A stretch of 64,000 bases of DNA from Hyphomicrobiales bacterium (GTDB taxonomy: Bacteria > Pseudomonadota > Alphaproteobacteria > Rhizobiales > Rhizobiaceae). This document shows, in pieces, positions 59,947 to 64,000 of the stretch. The notes below the pieces were generated by a model. That model saw only the letters and a program-made list of their open reading frames with translations, was not told the DNA's origin and ran no database searches. Numbering within the stretch: the stretch's first letter is position 1; the number at the start of each line of letters is the position of its first letter. The stretch covers positions 1 to 64,000 of the forward strand of contig UBPA01000015.1 in assembly GCA_900467185.1 (NCBI GenBank). Direction: 5' to 3'. A program made the translations under genes and the position numbers.

Positions 59947-60960
59947 ATGCTCAGGTTTTTGCTTGTGCGGATCGCCTCCGCGCTGCCGGTGCTCTTCGTC
60001 CTGAGCGTCGTCACATTCGTCATCATTCAGGCGCCACCCGGCGACTACAGCGACTATATCCGTTCGCAGGCGATCAACCAGGGCGGCGCCTCCTTCGAGG
60101 AGGCCGACGCGCAGGCGCAGGCCTACAAGATCGCGAACGGCCTCGATAAGCCGCTGCCTCTGCAGTACGTCAACTGGATCACGGGCATCGTCACGCGCGG
60201 CGATTTCGGCCACAGCCTGTTCTACAACAAGCCGGTGTCCGAGGTGGTGGGCGAACGCCTGCCCCGCACGCTGGCGCTGGCACTCGTCTGCCATATCCTC
60301 GCATCCGTCATCGGCATCACCTTCGGCATCCTCGCGGCGACCCGGCAATATACCTGGGTGGATACGCTGCTCTCCGGCATCTCGTTTCTCGGCATGACGG
60401 TGCCGCGCTTCCTGATGGCGCTGATCATCGTCTACATCATGGTGTTTCATTTCAATGTCAGCGATATCGGTTCGTTCCAGTCGGCCCGCTACGGCGGCGC
60501 GCCCTGGTCCTGGGACAAGTTCGTCGATCTCCTGAAGCATGTCTGGCCGGTCATCGCCATCGCGACCTTCGGAGGCCTTGCCTATAATATGCGGGTCATG
60601 CGCGGCAATCTGCTCGATACGCTGAATGCGCAATATGTCGAGACCGCCCGCGCCAAGGGCCTGTCGGAGCGCAAGGTGATCCTGCGCCATGCTGTGCCGA
60701 ACGCGTTGCATCCGCTGGTCATGTATCAGGGCGTCGTCCTGCCCTACATGCTGACCGGCGAGATCGAGACGGCCATCATCTTCGCTCTGCCGACCGTCGG
60801 TCCGGCCATCGTCGGCTCCATGGCCGTGGGCGACGTCTATGTCACCGCCACCTTCATGCTGGTGCTCTCGGCCACCCTGATCGTCGGCAACATCATCGCC
60901 GATCTCTTGCTCGCAGCCCTCGACCCCCGCGTCCGCCAGATGGGAGGGGCCACCGCATGA
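59947..60960 (+). CDS. agpB: alpha-galactoside ABC transporter permease (AgpB-like)
   Basis: This 337-residue DppB-type permease has six hydrophobic segments and the docking loop ETARAKGLSERKVILRHAVPNALHP. AAAGGAT lies before the ATG at 59947. The frame continues upstream to 59902 without support for a start there. The stop overlaps the next gene by 4 bp. Confidence 0.92.
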   Translation: MLRFLLVRIASALPVLFVLSVVTFVIIQAPPGDYSDYIRSQAINQGGASFEEADAQAQAYKIANGLDKPLPLQYVNWITGIVTRGDFGHSLFYNKPVSEVVGERLPRTLALALVCHILASVIGITFGILAATRQYTWVDTLLSGISFLGMTVPRFLMALIIVYIMVFHFNVSDIGSFQSARYGGAPWSWDKFVDLLKHVWPVIAIATFGGLAYNMRVMRGNLLDTLNAQYVETARAKGLSERKVILRHAVPNALHPLVMYQGVVLPYMLTGEIETAIIFALPTVGPAIVGSMAVGDVYVTATFMLVLSATLIVGNIIADLLLAALDPRVRQMGGATA

Positions 60961-62114
60961 CCTTCGAAACCCAGGCTACCCTACCGATCGCGACCTCCGC
61001 CGCGGAACAGCACCAGACCGAACCCCGGATGAGCGAGCGCCATCGCAACGAGAGCTATCTGTCGCTCGTCTGGAGGCGACTGAGGAAATCCTGGACCGGC
61101 ATGCTCGGCCTGATCCTCGTCTGCCTGCTCCTCGTCTCGGCGGTCTTTGCGGATTTCCTGTCGCCGGTCGATCCCAAGGCGACGAATATCGGCTTCTCGC
61201 CGCCGCAACTGCCAAGCTTCACCGACAAGGACGGCAACGTCGTCTTCCCCCCGCGGGTCTACCCGGTGCGGGAAACGGACGAACTCGATCCGGTCACGTT
61301 CCAGCCGATCATCGGCCCGGACTACGACAACCCGCAGATCATCGGGCTCTTCGTCAAGGGCGCGCCCTATCGGCTGCTCGGCCTCATTCCGCTCGATCGG
61401 CATCTGATCGGCACGCAGGACGGTTCGCCGATCCATTTTCTGGGAACCGACAAGTTCGGGCGGGATGTCCTCTCCCGCATGCTCTACGGCTCCCGCATCT
61501 CGCTGTCCATCGCGCTGACGGTCGTGTTCATCGTCACCGTCGTTGGTACCACAGTCGGCATGGTCTCGGGCTATTTCGGCGGCCGCTTCGATGCCTGGAC
61601 GCAGCGCTTCGTCGAACTCGTGCTCGCCTTTCCGCAGCTGCCGCTCTACCTCGCGCTGACCTCGCTGATCCCGGTCACCGCGCCCACGCATGTGTTCCTC
61701 GTCTTCGTGGTCGGTGTCATGTCGGCGCTCGGCTGGGCGCAGATGTCGCGGGAGGTGCGCGGCAAGACGCTGGCGCTCGCTCGGATCGACTATGTCCGTG
61801 CCGCCATCGCGGTCGGTGCCAGCGACCGGCGCATCATCCTCCAGCACATCTTCCCAAACGTCATGAGCCACGTGATCGTCGCGGTGACGCTGGCCATTCC
61901 GAGCGTGGTGCTCCTTGAATCCTTCCTCGGGTTCCTCGGTTTCGCGGTCAAGCCGCCGCTGATTTCCTGGGGGCTGATGCTGCAGGACACCTCGACCTAT
62001 TCCGTCATCGGGTCCTATCCCTGGATCCTGTCGCCCGTCGGCATCGTGCTGATCACCGTCTTCGCATTCAATGCGCTCGGCGACGGCTTGCGCGATGCCA
62101 TCGACCCCTATTGA
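60957..62114 (+). CDS. agpC: alpha-galactoside ABC transporter permease (AgpC-like)
   Basis: This 385-residue DppC-type permease has an N-terminal cytoplasmic tail (about 1-45), a first membrane helix at 48-67, and a large periplasmic loop (about 70-165). Five more helices follow, with the loop DYVRAAIAVGASDRRIILQHIFPNVMSH. It pairs with AgpB. Confidence 0.92.
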   Translation: MTFETQATLPIATSAAEQHQTEPRMSERHRNESYLSLVWRRLRKSWTGMLGLILVCLLLVSAVFADFLSPVDPKATNIGFSPPQLPSFTDKDGNVVFPPRVYPVRETDELDPVTFQPIIGPDYDNPQIIGLFVKGAPYRLLGLIPLDRHLIGTQDGSPIHFLGTDKFGRDVLSRMLYGSRISLSIALTVVFIVTVVGTTVGMVSGYFGGRFDAWTQRFVELVLAFPQLPLYLALTSLIPVTAPTHVFLVFVVGVMSALGWAQMSREVRGKTLALARIDYVRAAIAVGASDRRIILQHIFPNVMSHVIVAVTLAIPSVVLLESFLGFLGFAVKPPLISWGLMLQDTSTYSVIGSYPWILSPVGIVLITVFAFNALGDGLRDAIDPY

Positions 62115-62127
62115 GAGGAGCGAGACC

Positions 62128-63798
62128 ATGACGACCTCAGACATCTCCGTCACGGCCCCCGCCGAGCGCTGCGACCTTGCGCAGCACACGGACACGCCGA
62201 TCATCGACGCCCGCAACGTCGCCGTCGATTTCAAGGTGGAACATGGCATGGTCAGCGCCGTGAAGGACGTGTCCTTCCAGCTCTACCGTGGCGAGACCAT
62301 CGCCATCGTCGGAGAGAGCGGGTCCGGCAAGTCCGTCACCGCCCGCACCATCATGGGGCTGCTCTCGAAACGCGCGGTGACCAGCCCGCGCTCCACCATC
62401 GCCTACAAGGGCGAGGACGTGCTGAAATTCTCGGAAAACCGCCGGCGGAAGCTGCGCGGCGACCGGATTTCCATGATCTTTCAGGAGCCGATGAGTTCGC
62501 TCAATCCGGTCTATACGATCGGTGCGCAGATTGCCGAAGCCATCCTCGTCCACCGCCGCATGAGCCGCAAGGCGGCCATGGCGGAAGCGCTTGAGCTTCT
62601 GCGCCACGTCCAGATCCCCGAGCCGGAAGCACGGCTGAACCAGTATCCGCACCAGCTTTCCGGCGGTCAGCGCCAGCGCGTCATGATCGCCATGGCGCTC
62701 TCCAACAAGCCCGACGTGCTGATCGCCGACGAACCCACGACGGCGCTCGACGTAACCGTGCAGGCGCAGATCCTCAATCTCATCCGCTCTTTGCAGCGCG
62801 AAATGAACATGGCCGTAATCCTGATCACCCACGACCTCACCGTCGTCAGGCAGTTTTCGGACTATGTCTACGTCATGAGCGCCGGCCAGGTGCGCGAGCA
62901 CAACACCACCGAAGCGCTGTTTGCCGATCCCCGCCATCCCTATACCGCCAAGCTGCTCGCCTCCGAGCCGCGCGGCACGGTCAAGCCGATCACCGAGACC
63001 GCGCCCGTGATCCTCGAAGGCCGCAATGTTCGCGTCGCCTTCACGCTCAAATCCGGCGGCTTCTTCAAGCCGGTCTTCAGCGAGTTTCTCGCCGTCAACG
63101 ACCTGAGCCTCACTTTGAAGCGCGGCGAAACGCTGGGCATCGTGGGCGAGAGCGGCTCCGGCAAAACGACCTTCGGGCAGGCGCTCATCCGGCTCCTGAA
63201 CGCCGAGAGCGGCGAGATCACGTTCGACGGCGAGGCGATCCAGTCCTACGGGCGCACCGAGATGCGCCCGCTGCGCGCCCGCATGCAGATCGTCTTCCAG
63301 GACCCGTTCTCCTCGCTCAACCCGCGCATGTCGGTCGGCCAGATCATCGAGGAAGGCCTGATCGTCAACCGTCTTGGCGCCACGCGCGACGAGCGGCTGG
63401 GACGGATCTACGACGCGCTGGCCAGCGCCGGCATGCCGGGCAATATCCTCGGGCGGTTCCCGCACGAGTTCTCCGGCGGCCAGCGCCAGCGCATCGCGAT
63501 CGCCCGCGCCATCGCGCTGGAGCCGGAGTTCATTCTTCTCGACGAGCCGACCTCGGCGCTCGATCTTTCGGTCCAGGCCCAGATCATCGACCTCCTGCGC
63601 AAGCTGCAGGAAGAGCGCGGCCTGTCCTATCTCTTCATTTCCCACGACCTGAAGGTGGTGCGCGCGCTCTGCCATAGGGTCGCAGTGATGCAGAGAGGAA
63701 AGATCGTCGAGGAAGGCCCCGTCGCCGATGTCCTGTCCAACCCCAAGACCGACTACACCGAACGGCTCGTCCGAGCCGCCTTCAATGTTGCAGCCTGA
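62128..63798 (+). CDS. agpD: alpha-galactoside ABC transporter double ATPase (AgpD-like)
   Basis: This 556-residue fusion of two OppD/OppF-type ATPases has Walker [10 protein letters not shown] (about 68-76) and GESGSGKTT (about 350-358), signatures LSGGQRQR and FSGGQRQR, and Walker [13 protein letters not shown] and [11 protein letters not shown]. All are complete, so both sites may hydrolyse ATP. GAGGAG precedes the ATG at 62128. It completes the agp importer. Confidence 0.92.
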   Translation: MTTSDISVTAPAERCDLAQHTDTPIIDARNVAVDFKVEHGMVSAVKDVSFQLYRGETIAIVGESGSGKSVTARTIMGLLSKRAVTSPRSTIAYKGEDVLKFSENRRRKLRGDRISMIFQEPMSSLNPVYTIGAQIAEAILVHRRMSRKAAMAEALELLRHVQIPEPEARLNQYPHQLSGGQRQRVMIAMALSNKPDVLIADEPTTALDVTVQAQILNLIRSLQREMNMAVILITHDLTVVRQFSDYVYVMSAGQVREHNTTEALFADPRHPYTAKLLASEPRGTVKPITETAPVILEGRNVRVAFTLKSGGFFKPVFSEFLAVNDLSLTLKRGETLGIVGESGSGKTTFGQALIRLLNAESGEITFDGEAIQSYGRTEMRPLRARMQIVFQDPFSSLNPRMSVGQIIEEGLIVNRLGATRDERLGRIYDALASAGMPGNILGRFPHEFSGGQRQRIAIARAIALEPEFILLDEPTSALDLSVQAQIIDLLRKLQEERGLSYLFISHDLKVVRALCHRVAVMQRGKIVEEGPVADVLSNPKTDYTERLVRAAFNVAA

Positions 63799-63814
63799 GC
63801 AGAAAGAGGCCCCC

Positions 63815-64000
63815 ATGACCAGACAACCCAAGATCACCTTCATCGGCGCGGGATCGACCACGTTCATGAAGAACATCATCGGCGACATCCTCCAGCGCCC
63901 GGCTCTTTCCGGTGCGAAGATCGCGCTGATGGACATCAACGCGGAACGGCTGGCCGAAAGCGAGGTCATCGTCCGCAAGCTGATCTCGTCGCTCGGCGCG
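63815..64000 (+). CDS. agaL2: second GH4 glycosidase, 5' part only (AgaL2-like)
   Basis: The first 62 codons are present and the gene runs off the window. KITFIGAGSTTFMKNIIGDIL is the GH4 NAD-binding opening, close to that of the enzyme at 56137-57603. A second GH4 alpha-galactosidase behind the transporter matches the agaL1-agpABCD-agaL2 order known from Sinorhizobium. AGAGG precedes the ATG. Confidence 0.85.
   Translation, partial: MTRQPKITFIGAGSTTFMKNIIGDILQRPALSGAKIALMDINAERLAESEVIVRKLISSLGA

Overview
The window is GC-rich, almost gap-free bacterial DNA. It looks like a member of the Rhizobiaceae (Agrobacterium/Rhizobium/Shinella/Ensifer type). The evidence is several ABC and TRAP uptake operons for sugars and sugar acids, an Agrobacterium-type uronate pathway (udh-gli-gci-kdgD), a rhizobial-type alpha-galactoside (agp) operon, a DUF1127 microprotein, a LexA box of the alphaproteobacterial form GTTC-N7-GTTC, and two copies of a small RNA whose hairpin loops carry CCTCCTCCC, as in the alpha-r14/NfeR family. 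I found no rRNA, tRNA, insertion sequence, prophage or CRISPR array. I cannot tell chromosome from chromid or megaplasmid.

Layout. 0.1-6.0 kb: minus-strand BMP-type ABC uptake operon with an embedded amidase. 6.2-8.1 kb: MerR/carboxymuconolactone-decarboxylase pair and a membrane diguanylate cyclase. 8.2-16.0 kb: sugar-acid island on the minus strand (altronate dehydratase, L-galactonate-type dehydrogenase, amino-acid-type ABC transporter, tagaturonate-reductase-like enzyme), with a divergent GntR regulator that has two DNA-binding domains. 16.1-20.5 kb: WGR protein, blue-light LOV histidine kinase with a receiver protein, and a GAF/PAS/HWE kinase facing them. 20.7-30.7 kb: uronate oxidation genes and a TRAP transporter on both sides of a GntR regulator.

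30.8-37.6 kb: first small RNA, a DnaQ-like exonuclease, two small proteins, a ferric-siderophore reductase with a divergent His-rich PadR regulator (YqjH/YqjI-like), a quinoprotein glucose dehydrogenase and a PRC-barrel protein. 37.7-44.6 kb: GntR / PLP-enzyme / sugar ABC operon, then a FucU-type mutarotase. 44.7-50.4 kb: SOS-box-preceded UvrD-like helicase plus DinB operon, second small RNA, DUF4126 membrane protein and a flavin disulfide reductase. 50.4-54.9 kb: chemoreceptor, SBF-like transporter with divergent LysR, and the DUF1127 protein. 55.0-64.0 kb: AraC regulator and the alpha-galactoside operon, cut off by the window edge in a second GH4 enzyme.

How the genes work together. Most of the window is a scavenger's toolkit for plant-derived sugars and sugar acids. 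Uronates are oxidised through aldarolactones toward alpha-ketoglutarate semialdehyde. The separate cluster at 8-15 kb fits a redox/dehydration route from L-galactonate via tagaturonate and altronate to 2-keto-3-deoxygluconate. Raffinose/melibiose-type sugars enter through the agp system. Most catabolic clusters carry their own regulator. Four of the solute-binding-protein genes are followed directly by a perfect or near-perfect stem-loop before the next gene of the operon. The most notable signals outside protein genes are the paired anti-Shine-Dalgarno RNAs with their shared upstream element, a short reading frame translationally coupled to the dehydrogenase at 14.9 kb, and several clean operator palindromes.
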